A stretch of 64,000 bases of DNA from Ornithinibacillus contaminans. Its GTDB lineage: Bacteria; Bacillota; Bacilli; Bacillales; Amphibacillaceae. The notes under the pieces were generated by a model. That model was given only the letters and a program-made list of their open reading frames with translations. It was not told where the DNA came from and searched no databases. Location: the NCBI RefSeq assembly GCF_001038425.2, contig NZ_LDPV02000050.1, forward strand, positions 124,001 through 188,000, written 5' to 3'. The position numbers were made by a program, and so were the translations under genes. Below are positions 1 through 8,504 of this stretch, piece by piece. Numbering within the stretch: the stretch's first letter is position 1; every line of letters starts with the position of its first letter.

Positions 1-828
1 GAAACGTCCAGAAATATAATCTTCTGTACGAATATCGGTTGGGTTCGTAAAAATCGTATCGGTCACATCAAATTCTACTACTTCACCGTCCAAGAAGAAT
101 GCCGTACGATCTGAGATACGAGCAGCCTGCTGCATATTATGCGTGACAATAACGATGGAATAATCCTTCTTCAATTCCTGTACTAAGTCCTCAATCTTCA
201 AGGTAGACTTCGGATCCAGTGCAGAGGTTGGCTCATCCATTAAAATAACATCCGGCTCGATTGCTAGTGTCCGGGCAATACATAGACGTTGTTGCTGTCC
301 ACCTGAAAGTCCGTAAGCATTTTCCTTTAACCGATCCTTCACTTCATCCCAGATGTAAGCACCACGCAGACTCTTTTCTACGATCTCGTCTAGTATCTTT
401 TTGTTACGAATACCATGAACTCTTGGGCCATAAGCAATGTTATCATAAATCGACTTCGGGAATGGATTTGGCTTTTGGAACACCATGCCCACATGAGTTC
501 GTAAATCCTCTACTTTAAAGGATTTATCCAAAATACTTCTTCCTTTATACGTAATCTCACCGGTCGTACGTACAGTAGGAACTAATTCAACCATGCGATT
601 TAAGGTTTTTAAATAAGTCGATTTTCCACAGCCTGATGGACCAATAATCGCCGTAACCTCTTTCTCATTAATAGCAAGGTTGATGTCCTTTAGCGCATGT
701 GTATCTGCATACCAAAGATTTAAATCCTTTGTATCAAATACTACATCATTTGGTTGTGCTGTTGTGATTGTATCGTTGTTAGTGTTGGTTTCCATTCTTA
801 TATTCTCCTTAACTGTTAAAAGACTCAT
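1..828 (-). CDS. pstB: Phosphate ABC transporter ATP-binding protein PstB (partial at window edge)
   Basis: ATPase of the high-affinity phosphate importer, acting on the inner face of the membrane with PstA and PstC. The translation shows Walker A GPSGCGKS, the Q-loop region [10 protein letters not shown], signature LSGGQQQR, Walker [14 protein letters not shown] and the switch histidine in THNMQQA. The reading frame is open to base 1 and ends in SGRF, the usual PstB end, so probably only a residue or so plus the stop lie outside the window. The start at 828 follows AGGAGG at good spacing; an in-frame ATG at 795 with AAGGAG is the alternative. It is the last visible gene of pstSCAB, 48 bases after pstA. 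Confidence 0.95.
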   Translation of the reverse strand, partial: MSLLTVKENIRMETNTNNDTITTAQPNDVVFDTKDLNLWYADTHALKDINLAINEKEVTAIIGPSGCGKSTYLKTLNRMVELVPTVRTTGEITYKGRSILDKSFKVEDLRTHVGMVFQKPNPFPKSIYDNIAYGPRVHGIRNKKILDEIVEKSLRGAYIWDEVKDRLKENAYGLSGGQQQRLCIARTLAIEPDVILMDEPTSALDPKSTLKIEDLVQELKKDYSIVIVTHNMQQAARISDRTAFFLDGEVVEFDVTDTIFTNPTDIRTEDYISGRF

Positions 829-876
829 GAATATCCTCCTTCATATTAGTTAGTAACGAGGATGCCTAAACAATGA

Positions 877-1761
877 TTAGAAACGTTGTTGGAATTTATT
901 CCGGATTAAGATTGCTGCTGAATTTAGTACAAATAATAGAATGAGTAAGACTACAATCGTTGCAGCTGCAAGATTTGCATATTCGGCTACTAATGATGAA
1001 TCAAGTGTCCAGTAATAAATTTGCATTGGCAGTGCGGTAAATTTATCAAAAATCCCACCTGGGAACGGAATAATCAACGCTGGTATTCCAATGACAGTAA
1101 GTGGTGCTGTTTCCCCAATCGCACGAGAAAGGGCCAAAATCGCACCAGTTAGAATACCTGGTAAAGCTGCCGGTAAAATAATGTTCTTAATCGTTTGCCA
1201 TTTGGTTGCCCCCATACCGTAGGAAGCTTCACTTAGAAATTGTGGTACCGCACGAATCGCTTCCTGTGCAGCCACGATTACAATCGGCAAAATTAATAGT
1301 GATAATGTTAGTCCACCAGCTAAAATGATATTGCCCATCTCCATAGCACGAACAAAAATAGTTAAGCCTAAAATTCCGTACACAATCGATGGCACCCCAG
1401 CAAGGTTGGCAATATTGGTCTGGATAATTGCTTGCAGACGACCTTTTTTAGCATAAAGTTCTAGATAGATTGCTGTACCAATTCCCAAAATAAGCGTAAC
1501 TGGTGCAACCACGACCATCATCCATAGGGTTCCAAGTACCGCTCCCATAATTCCAGCCCGATCAGCACTAGTAGATAATCTTCCAGTTAGAAAATTCCAG
1601 TCAATCCAGCCAAGACTATCGGCCACAACGCGATAAATTAATATAGCTAAGACTATTAGTCCAAATAAGGTAGCAAGAAAGAATAGTGCTTTAAGGATAT
1701 TATTTTTAACAATTCGTCCCGTCATACGTTTGGAAACTTGTTCTGCATCGATATATTTCAT
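877..1761 (-). CDS. pstA: Phosphate ABC transporter permease PstA
   Basis: Membrane permease of the Pst phosphate importer, 294 residues. Six hydrophobic segments are visible, beginning about residue 25, and the binding-protein-dependent transport EAA-type loop is seen near residues 178-200 (EASYGMGATKWQTIKNIILP), the surface that contacts PstB. The start ATG lies two bases after the pstC stop, with GGGAGG inside the end of pstC, so translation is probably coupled. Family assignment is secure from sequence and operon order. Confidence 0.95.
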   Translation of the reverse strand: MKYIDAEQVSKRMTGRIVKNNILKALFFLATLFGLIVLAILIYRVVADSLGWIDWNFLTGRLSTSADRAGIMGAVLGTLWMMVVVAPVTLILGIGTAIYLELYAKKGRLQAIIQTNIANLAGVPSIVYGILGLTIFVRAMEMGNIILAGGLTLSLLILPIVIVAAQEAIRAVPQFLSEASYGMGATKWQTIKNIILPAALPGILTGAILALSRAIGETAPLTVIGIPALIIPFPGGIFDKFTALPMQIYYWTLDSSLVAEYANLAAATIVVLLILLFVLNSAAILIRNKFQQRF

Positions 1762-1763
1762 GA

Positions 1764-2720
1764 TTAGTATTCCTCCCTGAACTTACGAGAGACATATCTG
1801 GCAAGTAAATTCATGATTAGCGTAAATACAAACAATGTCATCGCAACCGCATATAAGCTGTAATAAATCGTGGATCCGGCCGCTGCTTCTCCACCAGATA
1901 CTTCTACTATATAAGCCGTCATCGTTTGCATGGACTGGGTAATATCAAAGGTGAAATTTTTGGAACTACCACTGGCAATAGTAACAATCATGGTTTCCCC
2001 AATGGCACGAGATATCCCTAATACAAAGGAAGCAATAATACCAGATAATGCGGCTGGTATAACCACCTTGAATGTTGTTTCTAGCTTGGTAGAACCTAAG
2101 CCCAAGGCACCTTCACGCATTGCGTTTGGCACAGATGTCATGGCATCCTCTGATAGCGAAGCGATCATCGGGATAATCATAATCCCCATCACAATTCCCG
2201 GACTCAAAATATTCGTTGCTTCTACTTCTGGCCAAATTGAACGAATGAGTGGCGTCACGAATGTAAAAGCAAAAAATCCATATACAATCGTCGGAATCCC
2301 GGCAAGAATTTCTAGCATTGGTTTCAAAACTCTTCTCACTCTATCGGAAGCATATTCACTTAAATAAATTGCCGCCATAATCCCGATTGGCCCTGCCACA
2401 AGCATTGCAATTAAGGATGAGATGATAGTCCCATTAATAAGCGGCAGTACACCAAATTCTGGGTTTTGACTAAGTGGTTTTAAAACCGTCCCCGTAAAGA
2501 ATTCCCAGATTGGTACTTGTTTAAAAAATTCAACTGTTTCTGATAGTAACGTTACAACAATTCCAACGGTTGTTAATATCGAAATGATAGCAAACAAGAA
2601 GAGCAATATTGGTATTACTTTCTCTGTGACACTCGTTATGCTCTTGGATTGCTTGTTTTTTTGAATCATCCCTTTAACATCAACACCGTTTTTCTCGTTT
2701 CGCTCGATGTTTGCTGCCAT
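1764..2720 (-). CDS. pstC: Phosphate ABC transporter permease PstC
   Basis: Second membrane permease of the Pst importer. I place the start at 2720 (protein begins MAANIERN, 318 residues): GGAAGGAG precedes it, and the length is close to the roughly 309 residues known for B. subtilis PstC. An in-frame ATG at 2771 would add 17 non-family residues and lies in the loop of a perfect inverted repeat (2757-2790), so it is unlikely. Transmembrane segments start about residue 35; the cytoplasmic EAA-type loop reads EGALGLGSTKLETTFKVVIP. It pairs with PstA to form the channel. Confidence 0.94.
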   Translation of the reverse strand: MAANIERNEKNGVDVKGMIQKNKQSKSITSVTEKVIPILLFLFAIISILTTVGIVVTLLSETVEFFKQVPIWEFFTGTVLKPLSQNPEFGVLPLINGTIISSLIAMLVAGPIGIMAAIYLSEYASDRVRRVLKPMLEILAGIPTIVYGFFAFTFVTPLIRSIWPEVEATNILSPGIVMGIMIIPMIASLSEDAMTSVPNAMREGALGLGSTKLETTFKVVIPAALSGIIASFVLGISRAIGETMIVTIASGSSKNFTFDITQSMQTMTAYIVEVSGGEAAAGSTIYYSLYAVAMTLFVFTLIMNLLARYVSRKFREEY

Positions 2721-2756
2721 ACGGCGCGGCACTCCTTCCAAATCTAAAAAGTCACA

Positions 2757-2790
2757 ATAAGATGAGAGCATATACGCGCCCTCATCTTAT
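2757..2790 (-). promoter_or_regulatory. Hairpin between pstS and pstC
   Basis: A perfect 10-bp inverted repeat (ATAAGATGAG / CTCATCTTAT) with a 14-base loop, followed on the transcribed strand by a short T stretch. Its place between the binding-protein gene and the first permease gene fits a partial terminator or 3' stabiliser that keeps PstS more abundant than the permeases, as known for other ABC operons. The differential-expression role is inference. Confidence 0.65.
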
Positions 2791-2825
2791 GGTATTTTAA
2801 GTCTTTTGTTCTATGATATATTCAA

Positions 2826-3815
2826 TTATTGAAGAGCTTTTAATTCGTCAACTAGTGCTTGCGCTTCTTCATCTGGAATTGGAGCGAAACCTGTTTCACC
2901 TGCAAAGTCATTTGCATTTTCCATCACATAGATTGCATAGTCTAATACTTGAGGTTTTTCTTTTGCTAGGTTTACGTTCAAGTACGTGAATACTGGGCGT
3001 GTGAATCCTGCATAGTCACCATCTTCAGCGATTGTGTCAAGAGATGGAATAACTGGGCCTTCACCAAAGTCAATTCCTGTTGCTTGAACTTTTTCTTTGT
3101 TAGAGTCATAGTAACCAAAGCCAAAGAATCCAATGGCATTCTTGTCTTCAGAAACTAATGTTACTAATGTTGAGTATTCTTGTTGAAGATTAATACCTTC
3201 TACTAGATCTTGCTCTTCTAAAATTGTTTCATAGAAGAATTCGTAGGTTCCATGATTTTCGTTTGGACCATACGTTTGGATTTTTTCACTTGGCCAGTCC
3301 GGATTAATGTCAGACCAGTTAGTGTATTCGCCAAGGAAGATTCCTTTTACTTGATCAACCGTTAATTCTGTAGCCCAATCATTTGCTGGGTTAGTTACGA
3401 TCGTTAAACCATCTAGTGCAACTTTTAATTCTTTTACTTCTATTCCAAGTTCTTCCGCTGCTGCTTTTTCTTCATCTTTAATTAAACGAGATGCATCATT
3501 AAAATCAGTTCCATTTTCTTGTAGGAATTTTTCAAATCCTGCAGAAGTACCTGCGCGGCTTACTTCTACTGATACTCCTTGTTGTTCATTAACCATATAT
3601 TCTTCTGCTAATCGTGACATTAATGGATAAACCGTACCAGATCCATCGATTACAACACTGCCTTCTAGTTCTGCTGAAGCCTCATCGCCACTTCCGTTAT
3701 CTGTGTTTTCAGAAGCGTCATCCCCTGTGTTATCTTCTGCGTCATTCCCACATGCTACAAGCACTACTGCTAGCGCTGCAACGAATAGGAACATCAAGTA
3801 CTTTTTGAATTTCAT
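2826..3815 (-). CDS. pstS: Phosphate-binding lipoprotein PstS
   Basis: Extracytoplasmic phosphate receptor of the Pst importer, 329 residues from the ATG at 3815 (MKFKKYLM); GGGAGG stands 9 bases upstream, so the in-frame codon at 3833 is rejected. A lipoprotein signal peptide ends in the lipobox LVACG, followed by an acidic Asp/Asn/Glu linker. Phosphate-binding family motifs are visible: VIDGSGTVYPLMSRLAEEY, SRAGTSAGFEKF and the NENHGTYEFF segment. It is the first gene of pstSCAB and lies directly behind a PhoP box, so it should be induced by phosphate starvation. Confidence 0.96.
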   Translation of the reverse strand: MKFKKYLMFLFVAALAVVLVACGNDAEDNTGDDASENTDNGSGDEASAELEGSVVIDGSGTVYPLMSRLAEEYMVNEQQGVSVEVSRAGTSAGFEKFLQENGTDFNDASRLIKDEEKAAAEELGIEVKELKVALDGLTIVTNPANDWATELTVDQVKGIFLGEYTNWSDINPDWPSEKIQTYGPNENHGTYEFFYETILEEQDLVEGINLQQEYSTLVTLVSEDKNAIGFFGFGYYDSNKEKVQATGIDFGEGPVIPSLDTIAEDGDYAGFTRPVFTYLNVNLAKEKPQVLDYAIYVMENANDFAGETGFAPIPDEEAQALVDELKALQ

Positions 3816-3873
3816 CAAAATTGTCCTCCCCAAAGTGCAATTTGTATTTTTTGGTTTTTGTCTTACAAGTTAA

Positions 3874-3927
3874 AGTATAGGAGAGGAATATTAAGTAAGT
3901 ATGTTGAAATTGTAAAGGGTTTGTAAA
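3874..3927 (-). promoter_or_regulatory. PhoP box and -10 of the pst operon
   Basis: Reading the minus strand, hexamers TTTACA (3922-3927), TTTACA (3911-3916), AACATA (3900-3905) and TTAATA (3889-3894) recur with an exact 11-bp period, followed 9 bases later by a -10 TATACT (3874-3879). This is the arrangement of a Bacillus PhoP-activated promoter, where TT(A/T/C)A(C/T)A repeats replace the -35. Three hexamers match that consensus fully, the third in four of six positions. Confidence 0.85.
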
Positions 3928-4080
3928 TTCTAATAGAATACAAGCACAAACTTTTTTACTATTAATACATGGTGGGGTTGTAAGTCTATTTTCCTATTAA
4001 TAGCGGTATACCGAGAATATAGTAGACAACCGCAAAAAAAGTGGTAGAATTTAAACAAGTCAGAATAAGGGGTAATTCTA

Positions 4081-4659
4081 ATGAACCTGTGGATGAGAAA
4101 ATTAATCGTTGCACTTATCGCCATTTTGACCCTTGGATTATATACGCCTACTTATTTAATTCCGGACGAGGATAATAATGAGGTTGTGTCTCCAGAGGTC
4201 CGTGGACAAAGCAGCTCGACTGCGCTCATTTCAGCCGAAGAAACACTTGATGAAACGGTTGAAGAAACAGATATTCTTAGTACCTTTACGGAAAAAGCGA
4301 AGTACCAAAGCTTGACCAAATTTGGCCCAAAAATCTCCGAAAAAGTTGTAGATGAGTTCACACAAGTGATTTTACCAAATATGGAACTTGCGTTAGCTTC
4401 AATTATAGAAAACGAAGATAATACCTACCTTGCAATCACAGAGGAGCCATCGGATGGGTATGGGGAACGGATATTTAATGTAACAAATTCCCTAACCAAC
4501 GAGGCAATTGCTAAATTTCACGTCAGAAGAGAAAACAGACCACTTGATGGTTACTGGTTTAACTTCCATTATCACGTGAAGGCCGATAACTTCGAGAAGC
4601 ATCATACTCTAGGTGAAATCTACTGGGATAAAAACACACCACCGAAATGGATGGCATAA
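4081..4659 (+). CDS. ypjP: YpjP-like membrane-anchored protein
   Basis: 192-residue protein of unknown function with one N-terminal hydrophobic segment (about residues 7-28), an acidic Glu/Thr/Ser-rich linker and a conserved C-terminal domain ending LGEIYWDKNTPPKWMA. The start MNLWMRK and this ending are what I recall of the Bacillus YpjP family; that identification is from memory of the family, not a search. It is monocistronic, divergent from pstS, with an intrinsic terminator 14 bases downstream. No enzymatic motif is visible; topology suggests an extracytoplasmic domain. Confidence 0.75.
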   Translation: MNLWMRKLIVALIAILTLGLYTPTYLIPDEDNNEVVSPEVRGQSSSTALISAEETLDETVEETDILSTFTEKAKYQSLTKFGPKISEKVVDEFTQVILPNMELALASIIENEDNTYLAITEEPSDGYGERIFNVTNSLTNEAIAKFHVRRENRPLDGYWFNFHYHVKADNFEKHHTLGEIYWDKNTPPKWMA

Positions 4660-4673
4660 CTAAAACATTAAGG

Positions 4674-4699
4674 ACCTCCTGTGATTAGGAGGTTTTTTT
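4674..4699 (+). terminator. Intrinsic terminator of ypjP
   Basis: ACCTCCT / AGGAGGT stem with a 6-base loop followed by seven T. Confidence 0.85.
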
Positions 4700-4735
4700 G
4701 GTGTTATTTTTTCTGGACCAAAAATACATGATGAA

Positions 4736-4855
4736 GAAAGCGCTCTTTAGCGGAGGAAATGTGCGAAGACTCCTGCGGGAGAAAGGGCCTAGGCGTGGCC
4801 CCGCAAGATCATGCACCTGCGTCTACTAGTATCGCTACGAAGAAGGTTTTCTCGG
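4736..4855. repeat. Degenerate copy of GC-rich repeat core
   Basis: Non-coding GC-rich stretch containing CGAAGACTCCTGCGGGAG and GGGCCTAGGCGTGGCCCCGC. The same words, in the opposite orientation, form the core of the large repeat at 52784-52888. The flanking arms of the large element are not present here, so this is a partial or decayed copy. Confidence 0.6.
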
Positions 4856-4865
4856 TGCAAGGTTT

Positions 4866-5045
4866 TTACATTTGCTCATATAAATTCGTTAGCTGCACAT
4901 CTATTTCTTGTTGTGGATCATCTAATGGAAAAATACGAGCGGTGTTATTTTCATTAACCTGCTGGATATAGACGGCTTTTCCATTATACGTGACATGCTT
5001 CATCTCGGGTGATTGTGCAATCTCTTCTGCACGCATTCGATGCAT
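4866..5045 (-). CDS. sspH: Small acid-soluble spore protein, H type
   Basis: 59-residue minor SASP family protein (MHRMRAEEIAQSPEMKHVTY...), expected in the spore core. The family pattern is clear: RAxEI, VTYNGKAVYIQQV, ARIFPLD and a hydrophobic end. AAGGAGGA sits 7 bases before the ATG at 5045; longer in-frame extensions lack a ribosome site. It follows a second sspH-type gene by only 16 bases and is probably co-transcribed with it; expression in the forespore is inferred from the family. Confidence 0.88.
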   Translation of the reverse strand: MHRMRAEEIAQSPEMKHVTYNGKAVYIQQVNENNTARIFPLDDPQQEIDVQLTNLYEQM

Positions 5046-5061
5046 TCCATTCTCCTCCTTA

Positions 5062-5250
5062 TTAAAGAATAATCGGCCCTGTCTCACTTAATCCCTCTAT
5101 ATCGACCTCTTGTACGTGATTCATGGCGTCAAGCGGGAAAATTTTTGCTACGTCTTCTTGAACCGCTTGTAAATAAACCGGAATACCGTGATAGGTTACA
5201 TTGACAAATACATCGGCATCGATAATTTCTTTAGCGCGATTTGGTTCCAT
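5062..5250 (-). CDS. sspH: Small acid-soluble spore protein, H type (paralogue)
   Basis: 62-residue SspH paralogue starting MEPNRAKEIIDADVF, with the family words VTYHGIPVYLQAV and AKIFPLDAM. AAAGGAGAGG precedes the ATG at 5250. It lies directly upstream of another sspH gene and a third copy sits at 10871-11053, so three divergent paralogues occur within about 6 kb. The C-terminal end (GLSETGPIIL) is unlike the other two. Confidence 0.87.
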   Translation of the reverse strand: MEPNRAKEIIDADVFVNVTYHGIPVYLQAVQEDVAKIFPLDAMNHVQEVDIEGLSETGPIIL

Positions 5251-5365
5251 TTTTTCCTCTCCTTTTGCTTTTCTCATATACCTATTGTCATCTTTTCAAT
5301 TGGTTCTATGTGTGGCGAAAAAGGGGTTATTTGAAACAAATTTCCAATTGCCAATGCCAAGGTCC

Positions 5366-5408
5366 AAAAAAAAGCCCAATCAAGCGCTAATTCATCGCGC
5401 TATTAGGC
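5366..5408 (-). terminator. Terminator of the glycosyltransferase gene
   Basis: On the minus strand GCCTAATAGCGC pairs with GCGCTTGATTGGGC, followed by eight T. The left arm overlaps the stop codon. Confidence 0.8.
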
Positions 5409-6545
5409 AAGTATTCCAATTTGCTTTTCTTCTAACGATGCCTCGTATTCCTTCAAAAGGGTTTCGAATATGGCATTCCATGATTGGTTTAGGGCATGCT
5501 GTCTTCCGTTATACCCCATTTCTTTGCGCATATGATCATTGTCCACCAGCTCGGTTATGGCTTTTGCAAATTGCTGTGTATTATTGCGTTCGCACAACAG
5601 TCCTGTCACACCATTGTTTACAATCGATCGTACTCCACCCTCATTTGCACAAACTACCGGTGTACCACTTGCAAGGGATTCTAACACCACATTGCCAAAT
5701 GTTTCGGTTGCCGATGGGAATACGAATAATTCTGCAGCGGCATAGACATCTGCTAGCTCCTCTCCATTCAAAAAGCCCGCCAATGTCATCTGCTCGGGTG
5801 CTTGTCGCGCTAACGCTTCTTTTTGTGGTCCATCTCCTACAACAATCCAATGAACATTTTCTCGGATATGTGCTGGTAATTGTTCATGGATGAGCGGTAG
5901 CAGCATAACATCTTTTTCAGGGGCTATTCGGCCAACATATAATAGGATATGCTTCTTGGTGATATGGTATTGTTCGCGTATCGCTACTTGCTGATTTCGA
6001 TTCGGATGGAACAGTTTGCAATCAATTCCTCTCGACCATATCGCTAAATTAGTAAATCCATGCCGTTGTAATTGTTGCATCGTTTCCTTAGACGGGACAA
6101 AAATTTTACGTAATGGGCGATGAAACCAGCGCATATAACGCCATAATAGTTTTTTCAAAAACGGTACCTCATAATAGTCCAAGTACTTGTCAAAATCCGT
6201 GTGATAGGATCCGACTACTGGAATTCCTAACTTTTTGGCATAGTACAACCCACATAAGCCCACATTAAATGGTGTTGCAACATGAATGAGATCTGGTTGG
6301 AATTGTTGCAGTTCTTCTTTCACATGCAGCATATTGGGAAAAGCCATCCGACATTCTGGATAGAGAAAAAATGGCAAACTCTTCATGGCATAAATTTCAC
6401 TGGTAAAATGTTGACCAGCGCTTTTTGGTGCAAACACTCGATAGTCAATCCCTTGTGCTTCCAAATAATCAATCAAGCGTTTTAATGTCATCGCGACGCC
6501 ATTTACATCTGGTGCAAAGGTATCCGTAAACAAAGCGATTTTCAT
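5403..6545 (-). CDS. GT4-family glycosyltransferase
   Basis: 380-residue retaining glycosyltransferase of the GT-B fold. The N-terminal domain carries ALFTDTFAPDVNGVA and SYHTDFDKY; the C-terminal nucleotide-sugar domain has YVGRIAPEKDV and the EX7E element in SATETFGNVVLESLASGTPV. This pattern is close to lipid mannosyl/glucosyltransferases (MgtA/DgcA-like) that act on membrane acceptors, but sugar and acceptor cannot be told. The start at 6545 has GGGGGA 7 bases upstream; an ATG at 6551 would leave one base. The upstream neighbour is a PAP2 phosphatase, which supports a role in membrane lipid or envelope glycan metabolism. Confidence 0.88.
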   Translation of the reverse strand: MKIALFTDTFAPDVNGVAMTLKRLIDYLEAQGIDYRVFAPKSAGQHFTSEIYAMKSLPFFLYPECRMAFPNMLHVKEELQQFQPDLIHVATPFNVGLCGLYYAKKLGIPVVGSYHTDFDKYLDYYEVPFLKKLLWRYMRWFHRPLRKIFVPSKETMQQLQRHGFTNLAIWSRGIDCKLFHPNRNQQVAIREQYHITKKHILLYVGRIAPEKDVMLLPLIHEQLPAHIRENVHWIVVGDGPQKEALARQAPEQMTLAGFLNGEELADVYAAAELFVFPSATETFGNVVLESLASGTPVVCANEGGVRSIVNNGVTGLLCERNNTQQFAKAITELVDNDHMRKEMGYNGRQHALNQSWNAIFETLLKEYEASLEEKQIGILA

Positions 6546-6571
6546 GTGCATTTCCCCCTACCGTTGTTTTT

Positions 6572-7120
6572 TTATAAAAACAGAAACAGAAAGTTATGCT
6601 TGATGATCAAAAACGAACTAATACCTGCAAATGAACCGAGTAGACTTCCAACAAGAATGTCGGTTGGATAATGTAAGCCTAAATAAACACGAGAGATTGC
6701 TACAATTATCCCTACTGGTAATAATAGAAAGGCTGTTAACGGATTCCATAACATAAACGGTATAATGACGGAAAAAATGGCTGTTGTATGACCAGATGGG
6801 AATGAGCAATCAACTAATGGATTATCGGTGACTTGACTGTTCTGTACTACTAAATAGGGTCGTTTACGTGGATACACTTTTTTCACAACCGCAACTGGAA
6901 TATGGCTCACCGTAAGAGAAGCTGCACTTGCTAATGCAGTAAACTGCATTGCACCCTTAGTGAATACTAGTAATGCTAGTACAATGGAAATCATTAAACC
7001 CGCACCACCAAGATGGGTAGCATAGCGCAAGAATGCATTTAACCGCTTGTGATCAAAATACTGATTGATACATCGAAAATAACGACAATCTAATTCATAC
7101 ACTTGCTGAACGTATTTCAT
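6572..7120 (-). CDS. PAP2-family membrane phosphatase
   Basis: 182-residue integral membrane phosphatase with the three PAP2 signature motifs in order: KKVYPRKRPY, CSFPSGHTT and SRVYLGLHYPTD. The histidines of motifs 2 and 3 and the aspartate are present, so it should be active, probably on an undecaprenyl or phosphatidyl phosphate. Five to six hydrophobic segments are visible. ATG 7120 is 6 bases from GGAGGA and is preferred to GTG 7123. It lies 26 bases upstream of the glycosyltransferase gene in the same direction, probably one operon. BcrC-type undecaprenyl-diphosphatase is one possibility; the substrate is unproven. Confidence 0.9.
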   Translation of the reverse strand: MKYVQQVYELDCRYFRCINQYFDHKRLNAFLRYATHLGGAGLMISIVLALLVFTKGAMQFTALASAASLTVSHIPVAVVKKVYPRKRPYLVVQNSQVTDNPLVDCSFPSGHTTAIFSVIIPFMLWNPLTAFLLLPVGIIVAISRVYLGLHYPTDILVGSLLGSFAGISSFLIIKHNFLFLFL

Positions 7121-7139
7121 CACAACTCCTCCATTGGGG

Positions 7140-7202
7140 TTAGTAGGTAATGTAAATCAAGATGGCAGATAAGCAAACCGTTACTTTCATCAGTAATTTC
7201 AT
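7140..7202 (-). CDS. Putative 20-residue hydrophobic peptide
   Basis: Tiny reading frame MKLLMKVTVCLSAILIYITY with an excellent GGAGGTG ribosome site 6 bases before ATG, ending 19 bases upstream of the PAP2 gene. Two lysines precede a hydrophobic run long enough to span a membrane. It could be a small membrane protein or a leader peptide for the downstream gene. No family is recognised; support rests on the ribosome site and context only. Confidence 0.45.
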   Translation of the reverse strand: MKLLMKVTVCLSAILIYITY

Positions 7203-7334
7203 GTTCGCACCTCCACATTTTCTGTCTTCCTACCCCCAGTCTAGAGCAAAAAGATTAAGGAACTACAAACAGAATGTGAATTCCATGTAAATTTCCGAGG
7301 AAAAGATAGGCGTGTTTCCTCCCAAAAAAATAAA

Positions 7335-7360
7335 CCAGCTATGATTATAGCTAGTTTTTT
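7335..7360 (-). terminator. Terminator of the 7367-7765 gene
   Basis: AGCTAT / ATAGCT stem with a 4-base loop, T-rich on both sides, so it may act in both directions. Confidence 0.65.
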
Positions 7361-7366
7361 ACATGA

Positions 7367-7765
7367 CTATCGGTTAAAGGTTTCCCGAACAACTATTGTT
7401 TGCGTTATTTTTTCCTTTTTCACAGCAGCAAAATCACTTTCTTCTACTAAACCTAACTTAATCGCTGATTCTAATTTTTCGGTATCCGGGATTTCTTTTT
7501 CAATAATAAACTCTCTTAAATTTAGTTCAGCGAGCTTGGCGATTGTTCCTTGGTCATCGTAGGAGGTTGTGGTGCGGATCTGACGTTGGAGCTTATAATT
7601 CCCGCGCTGAATTTCTCCTTTTTCTTGTTTTCCAAACGACGTATCCAGTAATGCATGAAACTTCTTCTTTAATTGGGTCATTTCTTCCTCTACTGCTTTC
7701 TTCTGTCTATTCAATTCATAGTATCGCTTGATTTCCTCTTCCGTTACCGCTAGCACTTGTTCCAT
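7367..7765 (-). CDS. Hypothetical coiled-coil protein
   Basis: 132-residue charged protein, not recognised. Residues about 5-45 are rich in Glu/Lys with heptad-like spacing (LAVTEEEIKRYYELNRQKK...), suggesting a coiled coil; the rest is mixed alpha/beta without cysteine or obvious catalytic motif. No signal peptide or membrane segment, so cytoplasmic. The start at 7765 has AAAGGAG 7 bases upstream; the earlier in-frame ATG at 7783 overlaps that site. It is monocistronic. Confidence 0.7.
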   Translation of the reverse strand: MEQVLAVTEEEIKRYYELNRQKKAVEEEMTQLKKKFHALLDTSFGKQEKGEIQRGNYKLQRQIRTTTSYDDQGTIAKLAELNLREFIIEKEIPDTEKLESAIKLGLVEESDFAAVKKEKITQTIVVRETFNR

Positions 7766-7917
7766 TTCGTAACTCCTTTGCATTTTAGTTGTTTATTCAT
7801 TTCTATGAAAAAGTGCACGTCTTCATGCTAGAAATGGACAAGTTGTACGGAAGAAAAGGCGCATATTTTTCAGAATTACAGAATACAAATGGTGGATAAA
7901 CAGTGGAGGTGGTCGGT

Positions 7918-8400
7918 GTGGGTCCAAAGATTATAAAGCGAGAATCATTTCAGCTTATTGGCTATCATCTGTTCACAAACCTAAAGGAAATGGCGGAGAA
8001 AAACGTTACCGAAGAGACTATCGCTAGGCTAATGGAAGTTGCCGGTACGATAGAAAATCGTGTTAGTGATCATATCTATTTGCTACAAATTTATCCGATG
8101 ATGGAGGAATTCAATCCGTTAGAGGATCGGTATAGCCAAATTATTGGATTTGTGTCCGAGAATTGCAGGGATTTACCAGATACTACTATTCGTTACCACG
8201 TAGAAGAAAATCTGTATGTTCACTGGAAACATGATGGCGCCAAAGCAGATAGCTATAAAAGCTATGACTACTTGTATAATCAGTGGATGGTAGAAAATCG
8301 CTGTATTCCATTGGGATATGAAATAGAAGTCTGGAACCCCAAACAGCAAGATGCCCCCGTGGATATTTATATCGCCATCAGCAAACTAAATGGCGTCTAA
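7918..8400 (+). CDS. GyrI-like/AraC effector-binding domain protein
   Basis: 160-residue stand-alone domain resembling the effector-binding fold found in GyrI/SbmC and in the C-terminal half of AraC-type activators (SQIIGFVSENCRDLPDTTI... and PLGYEIEVWNP near the end). No DNA-binding domain is attached. GTG at 7918 is chosen because GGAGGT lies 7 bases before it; a GTG at 7903 lacks a site. Proteins of this type bind small molecules; the ligand is unknown. It is followed by dacC-type gene after about 100 bases. Confidence 0.7.
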   Translation: MGPKIIKRESFQLIGYHLFTNLKEMAEKNVTEETIARLMEVAGTIENRVSDHIYLLQIYPMMEEFNPLEDRYSQIIGFVSENCRDLPDTTIRYHVEENLYVHWKHDGAKADSYKSYDYLYNQWMVENRCIPLGYEIEVWNPKQQDAPVDIYIAISKLNGV

Positions 8401-8504
8401 CATTTCTGTTTATAGCCCTTCTTGCCATGGTAATACTACTAACAACAAAGATACATCGAATCGCATTGCAATAGATCTTTACATTATGATAAGGAGTGTT
8501 CCAA

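Noticed and set aside
2721-2771. N-terminal extension of PstC to the first in-frame ATG
   Set aside because: The ATG lies in the loop of a perfect inverted repeat and the added residues do not look like PstC.
5201-5893. 230-residue frame opposite sspH and the glycosyltransferase gene
   Set aside because: Crosses a terminator and two supported genes on the other strand; His/Leu/Pro-rich product without domain.
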